Shown here: positions 11,654 through 23,046 of the stretch, one piece after another
Position numbering within the stretch: position 1 is the stretch's first letter
Layout: each line of letters opens with the position of its first letter
NCBI GenBank assembly: GCA_963921825.1
Contig: OY997591.1
Coordinates: 14,441,515-14,505,514, forward strand
Source: Erodium maritimum
Lineage: Eukaryota; Streptophyta; Magnoliopsida; Geraniales; Geraniaceae
DNA: 64,000 nucleotides
Direction: 5' to 3'
Program-made: the position numbers and the translations under genes
Notes under the pieces: model-generated
What the model was told of the DNA's origin: nothing
Databases searched by the model: none
What the model saw: the letters and a program-made list of their open reading frames with translations, nothing else

Positions 11654-13291
11654 CTATATATGAAAATGCTTTAAACTGGGCTTTCGGCCAGTCCAAAGCT
11701 CATAAGGTGTTTTTGCAACTGCTTTACTTGGTACTCTGTTTAGAATATAAGCTGCTGTCTTTAGTGCTTCTCCCCAGAGAGACTCGGGTAAGGTAGAATG
11801 AGAAATCATACTCCTTACCATGTCCTTAAGAGTCATATTTCTTCTTTCAGCTACACCATTCATGCTAGGCGATCTAGGCATGGTGTACTGCGGAACGATA
11901 CCACATTCCTCTAGGAATTTAGCAAATGGACCTGGACGTTGTTCTCCTGAACCATCATACCTACCGTAGTACTCACCACCACGATCAGATCTGACTTTCT
12001 TAATTCTGAGGTTGAGTTGAGTCTCAACCTCAGCCTTATAAGCTTTGAACACGTCCAAAGACTGAGATTTTTCATGAATGAGATATAGGTACCCAAAACG
12101 TGAGTAATCGTCTATGAATGTTATGAAATATTGTTGACCATTCCAAGAAGCTGTATGGAATGGCCCACAAATATCCGTATGAATCATGTCTAAGACGCCC
12201 GATGATCTGTTGGCACCTAATCTCTTTGTTTTGGTCTGTTTTCCCTTGATGCAATCAACACAAACTTCAAAATCTGTGAAGTCGAGTGATTCCAGAATTC
12301 CATCAGACACAAGGCGTTCCATCCTACCTTTTGAGATATGACCCAAGCGCTTATGCCATAATGATGATGAAATTTCCTTATTTAATTTGCGTTTAGTGCC
12401 ACGTGATTCCACATGCAAGGCTTCATTGTAAGATGCAATCGTTTCCAACAAGTAAAGGTTTTCATAAGCACTTAAATAACCGGTCCCGATAACATTTGAA
12501 TCAAAAGACAAAGTTAACTTACTGTTTCCAAATGAACAACAATATCCCAACTTGTCCATTAAAGGAACAGAAACCAAATTCCGTCTGAAAGACAGTACCA
12601 CAAAAGTGTCTTTTAAATCCAAATAGAAACCGGTTGTTAACAACAACCTAAAATGTCCAATTGCTTCCACCTCCACCGATTTTCCATCGCCCACATAGAT
12701 GTTTCTTTCAACATCACTTGGCTTTTGGTGACTCAGACAACCTTGCATAGAAACACTTATGTGGGCAGTGGCAGCCGAATCCATCCACCAAGTGTTTCTA
12801 GGCACTGAAGCTAAATTAACCTCAGAACAGACCAAAGAAAAATTCTCACTTTTCTTTGCAGCTTGAAACTGAACTTTATCGTTTTCAGCAAAACGATGTT
12901 CGATTTCATCAAGGAAATCTTTGGCCTTAATAATCCTTTCGGATTCCTTTCCTCTAAAGGCTTCTGGAATAGTGCGTTTCATTATCATGAGACACATGCG
13001 GTTTGAACGTTCCCACCTCTCAAAATACCCTTTCTCATCATATGAGCCTTTTGTAGTGAGAAGTGTAGATTGTTCTCCCCTTAACGCAAGGTCCATATTC
13101 ATGAAACCTAGCACTATTTCTAAATGTCCTTTCCAATCCTTAAAATTTGTACCATTAAACATAGGTATATAATCGATGTTAGCAGATATCGACACAGCAG
13201 AATAATTGGCTGAAATGTAACAAAGCAAGTAAAACAAACTCACGTCAAAATCCTGAGTAAACAATAAATTCAAAATAATGGTGACTCTCAT
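11654..13291 (-). pseudogene. Copia gag-protease-integrase segment (gag deletion, frameshift)
   Basis: The 545-residue frame begins with a copia gag domain ([12 protein letters not shown] near residue 43). It passes directly to a protease-like motif [12 protein letters not shown] (aspartate 171), then the GAG-pre-integrase HHCC zinc motif (H313, H318, C344, C347) and the integrase core with D373, D436 and E482. The CCHC zinc knuckle expected between gag and protease is absent, so the C-terminal part of gag has been deleted in frame. The usual DSGAT triad motif reads DSAAT. The frame ends at 11654, where a frameshift separates it from the rest of the integrase. A productive polyprotein is not expected. 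Confidence 0.9.
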
Positions 13292-13299
13292 CTCAAGAT

Positions 13300-14267
13300 A
13301 CCAAACGCTACATTAATGTCTAGCCTTTTGGCATATCAACATTAACAGCAAGCGGTACTCTTGGTGCAGTAATCAAACATTGACAATAAAAATATGTCAA
13401 ACAAACACCTATCTTTGGACCAGTGCATTGCTCACATAAAATTGCTCACATTGAACACCTTATAATTGTCACACATTTATCACCGCAGTTGTCATATGAA
13501 ATTCTGCCAAATATTAACTCGCCTTTGGGTCCGTTAATAAACGCATGAATAACAAAGACACACAAATTCATCTTGATATTTTAATTAAACTAATCTACAC
13601 AAAAGAGGTCACTTTGGCGACATTATGCTTCAACTAATTTACAAAATACCAGACATCACCAAAATATGAATTTAATCGTTTCCGAAAAACTGAATTCGTA
13701 CAATCATAATTATGCTGAACTAAAGCTTTATATGATTATACTAGGAGCTAATACATAATTATATACACATCAAGCATGTATAATTAAATAAATAAATAAA
13801 AAATCATACCAAAATACACTGGTGCATGTGTCAATTAATACATGCCGAATTCAAAAGCCATATAAGCAAAATTTGCATTTACTATCATATACAATCAACT
13901 AGGTAAAAGGTCCATATTCATATATCAGAGGCACATGTATGTATATATACCAATATGATATTGTTGATAAACCGAATCAAAGCATCCAAACCTCAAAACC
14001 CATGATTCCAATGACAATTAATGCACTGTTGTTACGAAACAGATATTATCAAAGTGAACTTTACTTTGGTCGAATTCAACAGCGTACATAATTGAACAAG
14101 ACAGACAACAAATTGAGTTTCAAAACAGAACCCCAAAAAAAATACGCCATCGAAACCAAAGCAGTGAGGAACAGTATATTAATCATAAAATAAATTAACC
14201 AAACATATTCCATGAATCATATCTTCGAATTCTCAAATAACCCAACAAAGACGGCTCTGATACTACT
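13300..14267 (-). other. Untranslated leader of the copia element
   Basis: AT-rich sequence between the gag start and the 5' LTR. It contains no long frame. The primer-binding site at 14253-14263 lies at its outer end. Confidence 0.7.
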
Positions 14268-14620
14268 TGATAGAAAATTTAAGGATCAAATAAACAATAA
14301 GCCCTAAATTATATTTCTATAAAAGCTTTGTTGAATTAAAAGGAACACACAAATAAATAACAGCGGAATTGTTACTTACTTGATGCCATTGATGAACGAT
14401 GAACGAAGAATCTCCAAGTTGTATTTTGGTCTTCCAATAAAGTAGACGCTCTCTAATTTGGTTATTCTCTCAGATGGGAGTGAAACAGAATAAGAGATAA
14501 CACGTCTATTTATTGGGGACCATAACCACAACAACCCTAATTAGGTTTCCAAGTTTATATAATTTGTTATTCGGCCCCTCAACAATTAACAAATTATGAA
14601 TCCGGTATCTACACATTAAA
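14268..14620 (-). repeat. 5' LTR of the copia element, distal part
   Basis: It matches 8708-9060 almost base for base. It is interrupted after cattaaa by the nested LTR and resumes at 17933. Confidence 0.92.
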
Positions 14621-16580
14621 TGTAAAGTCCCGAAAATTTAATTGTCTTTACGGGTTTTAATTGACGGGATTGGGAAGCGGTAAAAAAAAAATTTCAAAAG
14701 GCTGGACCGGGCGGGCCAGACCCGGCCCAAGCTGCAGACCCGGATAGCCCGGCCCACTTACCAGGCCTGCCTATTTAAGGGCAATTTTAGGGTCAAACCC
14801 TAAAATTCCCTTCCTCTCTCTCGCTACTCAGCCGCAGCCACCCTCCCCCACTCCTTCCTCTTCGTCGTCTCCGACCCCTCCTTCCGATCCCGTCTCCGGC
14901 GACCTCCCACGTCCGGCCAGCTCCTCCCACTCCTCGTCTTCTCTTCCCCGTCTCTCCCTCCCGAGCTACCGGAGCCACCGCCGCCCTCGTCTTCTCCAGC
15001 TCACGTCGCCGGCCACACCACCGACCTCCTCCACCGGCCACACCACCGACCTCCCTCCACCGGCCGTCCCTCTCTGTCCTCACCCAGTCCCGAACCCGAC
15101 CTCACCCTCCGTGTTCCTCCTCCTCCACGCCGCCGGCCAGGATCTCTCCCTCACCGTCCGCTCCTCCTCCCAGCCGCCCTCTTCTCCGCCCCTCACGCCG
15201 CCGCCGTCAAGATCCACCTCCGTCCCTCTCGATTCCGGCCGTCCCGAGCCCGAGCTCGGCCGTCCCCGACCATCCCGTCTCCCTTCTCCTCGTCGCCGTC
15301 CGCACGGCCGGCAAGCTCAGCCGAGCCACCACCACCGCCGTTCCCACCGCCGTATCCACCGTCGCCACCGTTCGTTCCCACGGTTAGGCTTCGGCCGGCT
15401 ACGCCCTTACCGGTGGTCAGCCGGTTGTGAAAACCGAGCCCTTTATTTTTCCCGTCTTCGTTTTTCTGTTGAATCTGGGCTGTCGTTGAAACACTTTGTG
15501 TTAAAGTGATCCGAGTACTGTACGTAACAAAAGGGTAATGAAATGAAACCTTTTTTCGAGTTAATTTGGATTCTATTGAGGGTTAAAACTGTTAAAGAAA
15601 TTTGATTAATATTGGATCGGTTTTTAAAGTAAAAAAAGGGAATTAATTGAATCAAAATCAGTTTATAATAAAAGATGGTTTTGGATCTGCTTTGGTTGAA
15701 ATCGAAATCACGGTTTTGGAAAGAAAAGGGTTGTAAAATGGAAAATCAAGTTTAAGGAAAAAGGTTTTAAAATGAAAAGGAATTAAAAGCGTTTCGGTTT
15801 TAAAAACGGTTTAAATCGAGGAGTTGTGAATCTAAGTCGTAAACGGGATTTAGGGACGGTTGTTCAAAAACCGAACCTAATTCATTTTGGGCTCAAAGAT
15901 CGGAATAGAATCAGATTTGAAATAAAAAGGGAATTCGTTTTAAAATAAAAATCGTTCTGTTGTGAAAAAGGGTTATTAATCGATTTTGGAAACGACTCGG
16001 GATTTCTGGGTAAAATGGACTGCTATTGGGTTTAAAAAGGAACAAAAGCGGACCGCTGAATCGAACCTCGGGATTCGTGCATTGGGACCGTGCCTCGCAT
16101 GCACCGGTTTCGGTGCTCGGGTATTCAAACCCGATTCGCCGTGACCCCGCTTTTATCCCGCTCGAGTTTAAGGGACAACTGTCGGTTCTAAACTAGACTA
16201 ATCGTAACCTTTAGTTTAACGGTGGAACCGTTATTAATCTATGGCTTTCGTGTTCTCTTTAGAGTCCGGCTTCGATCGAAGTGAAGCTCGGAGGTAGCGA
16301 GCCAGAACGTCAGCAGCTAGGAAGCGTAGCGGTTGCTCTTCAGTTGAGGTAGGGAAAAGTAGCCGGATCTCGGCCCTGACTAGGGAAAGTTAACAGTAGA
16401 ATTGCATGTGACACCGGGGTGTCGTGGGTTGAGTAGGTTTATTTTAAATACTAGAAAAGCATGATGCGGGGTTTGTAGCGTTTATCAGAAAAGCATGATA
16501 CGGGAACGTAGTGATTACTGGAAATGCATGTGACACTTAGTAGTGTCGTAGGAGCAGAGAACTTAGCGTTAGCTGATTTA

Positions 16581-16730
16581 CTGGAGGCATATGGCCATGC
16601 CCGGAGGTTGTTGTGAACTTGTTGATATTAGGAGTACTGGAGGCATATGACCATGCCCGGAGGTTGTTTGTGGAACTAGTGATCTTAGGACTGTTGGAGG
16701 CATCGTTTATGCCGGAGGTTGTTGTGTGTT
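16581..16730 (+). repeat. Tandem repeat A in the solo LTR (3 units)
   Basis: Three diverged units of about 55 bp, each with the core ggaggcat...gccggaggttgtt, start near 16581, 16636 and 16694. Confidence 0.8.
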
Positions 16731-16747
16731 ATTTACGGTTGAGTAGG

Positions 16748-17035
16748 GTGGCCTTGAGAGCCCGTGTTGTTTATTATCGAGTTTGAGTGGCCTTGAGAGC
16801 CCGTATTATTATTGTCGAGTCTTGGGTGGCCATGAGAGCCCGTGTTATTATTCGTGTTTGGGTGGCCATGAGAGCCCGTACTTTACTGTTGGTGTTTTAG
16901 CTGGCTTACGAGTTAGAGTCTCGGTAAGTTGCAAGCGTGTTTTATGGTTGGTGTCTTGGGAGGCCGTGAGTGCCCGTGGGGCTGTTGAGTCCGAGTTTTA
17001 CTGTTAGTGTCTTGGTGGCCATGAGTGCCTATGAG
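16748..17035 (+). repeat. Tandem repeat B in the solo LTR
   Basis: Four clear units with the core ggccatgagagcccgt (or ggccttgagagcccgt) lie at 16748-16880. At least two decayed units follow, near 16960 and 17015. Confidence 0.8.
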
Positions 17036-17247
17036 TGTTGAACCTGTGTTGTTACTGGTTGTGAACTTGCTTGTGATTGTGATTGTGTTTGTGATTGTGT
17101 TTGTGGTTACTGGAGGTTGGGGGCCCGCTTCCTGAAATGGGGGTCCACGAGCACACGCGTCTGCATGTTCAGACGGGGTAGGGGGCCCGCCCGCCAATAA
17201 AGGGGTCCTGGCCGCGCGTGTGTGGTTTGGGTTTGTGAGCGTACCTT

Positions 17248-17371
17248 GGCTGGCTTATGGGTTAGAGTCCCAGTAAGTTGCAGCATTTTCCGGCTGGCTT
17301 ATGGGTTAGAGTCCCAGTAAGTTGCAGTATTTTCTGGCTGGCTTATGGGTTAGAGTCCCGGTAAATTGCAG
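17248..17371 (+). repeat. Tandem repeat C in the solo LTR (3 units)
   Basis: Three units of about 50 bp share ggcttatgggttagagtcc followed by an agtaagttgca-like end. A more diverged unit sits at about 16899-16935, within the array of repeat B. Confidence 0.85.
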
Positions 17372-17932
17372 CATTCTTGGGTTGGCCTGACCGGGTTAGA
17401 GTCCCGGGAGGGCGTTCTTGGCAGCTGGTTCGCGATCCTTTGCGATCTTGTTTGGTATTGCGTGGTTGTTAGTCGTGTCTTTGGAGGAGGTCGTCAATCG
17501 TAGTGTGAGGTCTACATCACGTGTCCGAATGTTGAGTCAGTCGAGGAAGGTACTGGTCGTGTGTGTGTCTTTTGGGTCGTGGTTGGTGTCCCCGGCTTTG
17601 TCTGCTAAGTATGCCGTAGTCAGTCTGTTATTCGTGGTGGTGAGCGAACGCTCACCCCTAGCTGCTTTTCCTACAGGTACCGTTCGTGGGACGGACTAGG
17701 TGAGCTCTCGAAGCTTGTGGAGCTAGGAGCGGAGTCCGGGTTTTGTCTTTTTAGTCTAGCGACGGATACCTCGCCTTTTTGTCCGCTTGTGGGACGTTTA
17801 TGTTGATTTGTAATTATCCTTTGTTGAACTAAATTGTTATTGTAAATTGTTTTAATGGAAATGTTTGCAAAGTGTATTCTTATTCTAAACGTTCGCGTCC
17901 CGAGTTCGGTTTACTGAAATTGGGGCGTGACA

Positions 17933-17941
17933 TTAAATACC

Positions 17942-18011
<70 letters not shown>

Positions 18012-18115
18012 ACCTATGATACAATACTTTAAATTGGTCACTTTAATTTGTATCCACCTTTATGATAACATGTACATTAAATTACATATGTGCCCAATAG
18101 GATTTTAATCCAACA
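17933..18115 (-). repeat. 5' LTR of the copia element, proximal part
   Basis: It completes the split LTR and ends CA at 18115. It includes a TA microsatellite (17943-18008) far longer than in the other LTR. Confidence 0.92.
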
Positions 18116-18184
18116 GATAAAACTACTTATGTAACATAATTTGACAAAGGATATAGTCATTAGTTTTATGACACTGATGTTGTT

Positions 18185-21100
18185 GTTGTCTCAAGAATGT
18201 TGAGGATCTAGGAGCAGACCTGGCGTGTGTGTGGTGCCATATTTACGCTAAATAGCATTGTTTTTGCGGGTTGAGAACATGTCCCGACCAGGTGCCAAAG
18301 GTGTGGATCAATTCCCAAACTTACGTGGCCTCCTTTATCGTTGCTTTGCAAAAATATAGCAGTCATATGCAAAGAACATATGTGTGATAAAGGGGGCACC
18401 CCGTACTACCCTACACCCATGTAATCGTCCTCCTCTTTGGGCTTGTTCGATAAAATGAGACAGGCCCCCCATACAAAAAAGAAAGGGGTTACTCCATGTC
18501 CTAACGCCCAACTTTCAGAAATTGTTAAATACAAACCCTGTACAATTGAAATTGCCATGTAGTAACGGTCAATTAACTGAAATTGTCAATTGTTTCTAAT
18601 TTTAAACGGACGTTAACTTGGACAAGTGAAAGGTTGAGTTTACCCTCAAATATGTTCTTCCTACGGATGTTAACTTGGCCTAACTTCATCTCTTTGTGAC
18701 CTAATCTCTTCATCTCAGCTCTTCGAACTTCATCTCTTTGTGTCCAAGCTTCGAATTTCATCTCTTCGTGACCTCAGCTCGCGCAAGCTCCATTATATAA
18801 TGAGTCACGTGGGCAGCACGTGATTCACTATTCACGGAAAAAGTCAATTTAAACAGTACTTTTTGATTTTTAATAATTCAGTTTTGAAATTCGTTACTAT
18901 TTGACAATTTTCCAAAGCTTGGGTGCGGATTTGACAATTAAGTGTAGTACGAGGTTAGGACATGGAGTAAACCCAAAAAGAAAAAGGTATGGTGATAGAG
19001 GTTCTCCTTGTCGAATGCCTCTTGTTGGAATAATGGGGGCCATATCATGCCTTTTTGGTGCTATCTAATAGGAAACCGTGCTCCTACTTGTCATCATTAG
19101 TTTCGTCCATTGGGGTGAAAATCCTAAGTTCCTCATCATGGTCAATATAAATGGACACTTAACCGTGTCGTATGACTTTCTCATAATATCCAGTTTTAGT
19201 GCCATATATCCTATGGCCCCTTTGTTTTTTTGACGAAAGTAGTGGATGACCTCAAAGGAAACAAAAATATTGTCCTGAATGGAATTTCTCAGGACGAACA
19301 CCCCTTGAGCAAGGGAGACGATGTTCTAGAGCAGTCATTTGAGTCGGTTAGCCAAGACTTTGGAGAGGATCCGAAAGATCACATTGCACAAAGCTATCGG
19401 ACGAAGGTCCGTAACCAATTTTGGGCCTAAGATCTTGGGGATGAGAACTATATTTGTATCATTGATATTATTCTGGAGGTCTCCTCCTCCTATGATTTTT
19501 TGGGTAAAGGTCGTAACCGCTGGTACCAAGGTAGGCCAGTAACATCGGTAAAACTTTGGATTTAATATGTTCGGTCCCGGTGCTTTATCGGGCCCCGTTT
19601 GGAATACCGCCTCTTGGACCTCATCCTAGATTACTCCTGTCATGAGCATATAGTTCTGATCAGCTGTAAATTAAGGTCGGATATGGAGGTCCATATGCCG
19701 GAGGGATGCCTCTGTGGTAGTAAACAGCTTCTCAAAATACATGGATAGGAGTACGTCCATTCCAGAATCCCAGGTGATAATGTTGCCTTGTGCATCCTGG
19801 AGGGAAGCAGAGTTGATTTATACGTTTCCAAAATGGTGTTGTTGCATGGAAAATTTTCGTATTCATGTCCCCTTATGTGAACCAATGATGTTTGGATCCT
19901 TGTTTCCTGAAAGATTCGTTCTGGGCCAGTGCAATATCATATTGAACTTGAAAAGCTTCCCGTTGATTCACACCCTCTATGTTAGTACGGTCGTTGAGTG
20001 AGGTGATTTTTCTCTAGCACCATTTAATTTGTTGTAGTGTAGCTATGTAAAAATCTATCCCCAAAGTTGTAGGATCTTTCCTATTCGGGTCGTTTTGGAA
20101 TCAATCGGTCCCCTGGGCGGGCCTTCCCAAGCCCCTTGGATGAGGAGGCCACATTCCGGTTCTTTCCACTAGTTGGATTCAAATATGAACTTTGGCGAGT
20201 GAGGGGAACGAGTTTGTGGTTTTCAAGGTAAGTAGGATCAGGTAATGATTAGAGGTTGTCGTGTCTGTATTAATGAGACGTGGGGATAGGTCTCATTGAC
20301 TAAGTCTCTAGTAATTAGAACTCGGTCCAATTTGGTCTCAATTCGACCTGCTATTTGGCGTCAGAACTATGTGAATTGGATTCCTTCCGTGGGCATATCC
20401 ATTACTCTGATGTCCTCCAAAAGTTCTTGAAAGTCCAATATCAAGCGTTGGGGATATGATTTTCCTCCTCGAGTTTTGTCCTAGGCCAGGATGGCATTGA
20501 AATCACTCGTTAGGATCCATCGTCGTCAGTCTTGTCGTGCTAGGTGCCTTAACTTCGTCCAAATTCGGTGACGTTGGTTCCTATTTGGCTCTCCATAAAT
20601 TATGGTAAATCGAAAAGGATCTTGTCCCGGGATGGTGAGCAATACATCAATGTAGTGCTGGTTCTCGTCTCTAATCTCCACCTAGACGTCCAGTCTCTAG
20701 AAGCGAGCTAATCTACTCTTATGTCCCATAAGGGGCGGGACCCATAATCATGTATTGTGTCTGAGGATTACAGTCTCCAGGGCCATATGCATGATTTCCA
20801 TGAAGAAGAGAATGAGTGGGTTGTTAGTGGCAATGAGAAACTTTAAATGTTGTGTGCGAAGATTAGCTACAACACCTTGACAATTCCAGGCAAGAATATT
20901 CACCTAAGGTTTATATGGGGTGGAGGTTGAGTTGTGGGAGGCACGGATTGCGAGCCAAAAGGTTGGGTATTTGACCTAGCAGTCTGTACATCGTGGGTGG
21001 TCTCACTGTGATATAGGTCCCTCGGAGATGGGGTGGTGTCGATAAGCCATACGCCATAATGGCGTGATCGGTTCCCGGTTTCCTTTCCGGCTGAGAGGGT

Positions 21101-21500
21101 CTCCTTGGCAGGTCAGCCGAGTCATTTACTCGCGTAGGTATTCGTTCAAGATTGATTGGATAATTCGATACCTTCATCGCCGATTGGGCATATATGAAGA
21201 CATCTCCCACCATAAATGGTGAGTTGATCATATGCGAATCAAAAGGTACAACTATATCATCGTTCAAAGGAGGGATATGGTTACCTCGGAAGTGATATCG
21301 ATACGATGGTCGTGGTTCTGGACTACACGCACCTGCTACACTCGTTCCATTAACGCGGGGGATGGTAGGATTCATTGATGGCCATTCGTTGTAGATTTGG
21401 CGCTCTTGGAGATCATTCGTACATAGACGACAATAAGTCCGCTTGAGCGGGGATTCAGGACATAACCCGTGATGTACGACAACGATGACGCCATGGGAGG
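18185..21500 (-). pseudogene. Decayed L1-type LINE (endonuclease and reverse transcriptase)
   Basis: Reading the minus strand from right to left gives three parts. First comes an ORF1-end-like frame (21375-20911). Then broken endonuclease text such as VNILAWNCQGVVANLRTQHL, a TSDFNAIL-like block and GRIETKLDRVLI. Last are reverse transcriptase pieces: [20 protein letters not shown] (in 19529-19335), NSIQDNIFVSFEVIHYF (in 19301-19065), and, across the MITE, GLSHFIEQAQRGGRLHG and FFAYD in place of the catalytic FADD. Endonuclease followed by reverse transcriptase is the ORF2 order of plant L1 elements. Many stops and frameshifts show it is dead. The 3' end is not identifiable. Confidence 0.85.
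18485..18974. mobile_element. Mutator-like MITE inside the LINE
   Basis: The terminal inverted repeats start ggggttactccatgtcctaa on the left and gggtttactccatgtcctaa, read inward, on the right. The flanks carry the same nonamer AAAAAGAAA (18476-18484 and 18975-18983), a 9-bp duplication typical of Mutator-like elements. The LINE reverse transcriptase reading resumes on either side of the insert. The interior has short degenerate repeats with core ttcatctctttgtg. There is no coding capacity. The A-rich target makes the duplication slightly less specific. Confidence 0.78.
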
Positions 21501-21950
21501 ACGACGATGATCGTCGTAGATTGATCTGCTACATCGGTGGTTGAGGGCAGGAAGCTAGTAGGAACCCTAAGACCGACAGCTGTAGAAAAGAACATTTTTG
21601 TATTTAAATGTGTTTTGATGTTAAACAAAAATTCAAGAATATATATATATATATGGAGGCTTTCAGCTGCGAACCACTCTTAAAATGCGAACATGCGAAC
21701 TCAACAACAACATGACACGTGTCGCGCTTAGAAATGCTCATCTTTTTTTCCCCACCAAGTTTATTAATTTAATTTTTCCCGCTTCGTTTCAACTCCGATT
21801 TAACTTTTTTTTGCACCAATATTCTTATTTTTTTCAAGAGCTTTCTAACAAGTAGTGGATTGCATATATTTTGATGTGTTCTTGAATACGTGTGTGGATG
21901 TGTGAATATGAGTGCGAAAAAGTGTGATGTGTTTTGCAAATTTAGTGTAT

Positions 21951-22120
21951 ATGGTTTGCGGATTTAGTGTATATGGTTTGCGGATTTAGTGTATATGGTT
22001 TGCGAATTTAGTGTGTTTTTCAAATTTAGTGTATATGGTTTGCGGATTTAGTGTATATGGTTTGCGGATTTAATGTATATGGTTTGCGAATTTAGTGTAT
22101 ATGGTTTGTGAATTTATTTA
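21951..22120 (+). repeat. 22-bp tandem repeats, left arm of the fold-back
   Basis: About seven units with the core tttagtgtatatggtttgcg and small variations (gcgga, gcgaa). The complementary array is at 22553-22735 in the right arm. Confidence 0.85.
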
Positions 22121-22239
22121 GTGATGTTCAAGGCATGGAAGTTCTTTGCTGGTATGTTGGGAGCATTTTTCAAACAAATCAAATGCACTGAACATCAAGA
22201 AGATGAAGATATTACAAATCAGCGTAATATAGTATATAT

Positions 22240-22475
22240 ATATATATGGTATTAGACAATTAATATGATGAATTAATATGATGATTTAAGTAACTGACTT
22301 GATGTTACAGGGGTTGCCAACTACAAGCACTTTTGACATTTGGAGATGCAATATATTTATATATGGTATTAGACAATTAATATGATGAATTAATATGATG
22401 ATTTAAGTAACTGACTTGGTGTTACAGGGGTTGCCAACTACAAGCACTTTTGACATTTGGAGATGCAACATCATT
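22240..22475 (+). repeat. Direct duplication in the centre of the fold-back
   Basis: Two nearly identical copies of about 110 bp (about 22240-22352 and 22359-22470), each ending ttgacatttggagatgcaa, lie between the arms. Confidence 0.75.
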
Positions 22476-22552
22476 GAGAGCATTGAATCAATAAAGATAC
22501 AATTTTGAGCAACACACATATAACATATATATATGGACACACTATAAATAAC

Positions 22553-22735
22553 ACTAAATTCACAAACCATATACACTAAATTCACAAACCATATACACTA
22601 AATTCGCAAACCATATACACTAAATCCGCAAACCATATACACTAAATCCGCAAACCACACTAAATTCGCAAACATATACACTAAATCCGCAAACCATATA
22701 CACTAAATCCGCAAACCATATACACTAAATTTGCA
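22553..22735 (-). repeat. 22-bp tandem repeats, right arm of the fold-back
   Basis: Units with the core ccatatacactaaatccgca, the reverse complement of the left-arm array. The number of units differs slightly between the arms. Confidence 0.85.
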
Positions 22736-23008
22736 AAACACATCACACTTTTCACACTCATATTCACACATCCACACACTTATTCAAAAACACATCAAAA
22801 TATATGCAATCCACTACTTGTTAGAAAGCTCTTGAAAAAATAAGAATATTGGTGCAAGAAAAAATGAAATCGGAGTTGAAACGAAACGGGAAAAATCGAC
22901 TTAATAAACTTGATTATAAAAAAGGGGGGCATTTTCTGAGCGCGACACATGGCGCAATCTGGTTGAGTTCGCATGTTCGCACCGTAACTCATGGTTCGCA
23001 CCTGATTG

Positions 23009-23039
<31 letters not shown>

Positions 23040-23046
<7 letters not shown>

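Larger units (their letters stand above)
14621..17932 (+). mobile_element. Solo LTR, probably Ty3/gypsy, nested in the copia LTR
   Basis: The 3312-bp insert begins TGTAAAGTCCCG and ends GGGGCGTGACA. It is bounded by TTAAA on both sides (14616-14620 and 17933-17937), the 5-bp duplication of an LTR element. It carries no gag or pol. The two ends resemble each other in inverted form, as LTR ends do. A TATA-like ctatttaagg (14771-14780) precedes a very C/T-rich GC-rich stretch (about 14800-15440). Three tandem-repeat families occupy the right half. A single LTR with a target duplication and no internal region is best explained by recombination between two LTRs. The size and ends suggest Ty3/gypsy, but no protein domain confirms this. 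The strand is a guess from the TATA-like box. Confidence 0.75.
8708..18115 (-). mobile_element. Complete Ty1/copia LTR retrotransposon with nested solo LTR
   Basis: Two near-identical LTRs (8708-9191; 14268-14620 plus 17933-18115) begin TG and end CA. They are flanked by the identical 5-bp duplication GATAA (8703-8707 and 18116-18120). On the minus strand a primer-binding site resembling initiator-Met tRNA (core GTATCAGAGCC, 14253-14263) follows the 5' LTR. A polypurine tract, AAGTGGGAGA, precedes the 3' LTR near 9192-9203. Without the nested 3.3-kb insertion the element is about 6.1 kb. Over about 350 aligned LTR bases I count four substitutions, so insertion was fairly recent. The polyprotein is nevertheless disabled, which suggests mobilisation in trans or decay after insertion. 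Confidence 0.93.
21655..23013. mobile_element. Fold-back element with about 0.48-kb inverted arms
   Basis: The left arm (21655 to about 22135) and right arm (about 22540 to 23013) are inverted copies along their whole length. Their tips read ggaggctttcagctgcgaac and, inward from the right, gagagcaatcaggtgcgaac. Both arms contain the same 22-bp tandem repeat in opposite orientation. The element lies between TA runs, so no duplication can be scored. There is no transposase. Long inverted arms fit a non-autonomous Mutator-like or Foldback-type element. Confidence 0.75.

Noticed and set aside
14793-15509. Frames encoding Arg/Gly- and Pro/Ser-rich peptides on opposite strands
   Set aside because: They lie in the C/T-rich part of the solo LTR and have no domain. 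This is typical of stop-poor GC-rich DNA.
21951-22735. CRISPR-like regular repeats
   Set aside because: The 22-bp units are adjacent without unique spacers, mirrored in the two arms of a transposon, and the genome is eukaryotic.
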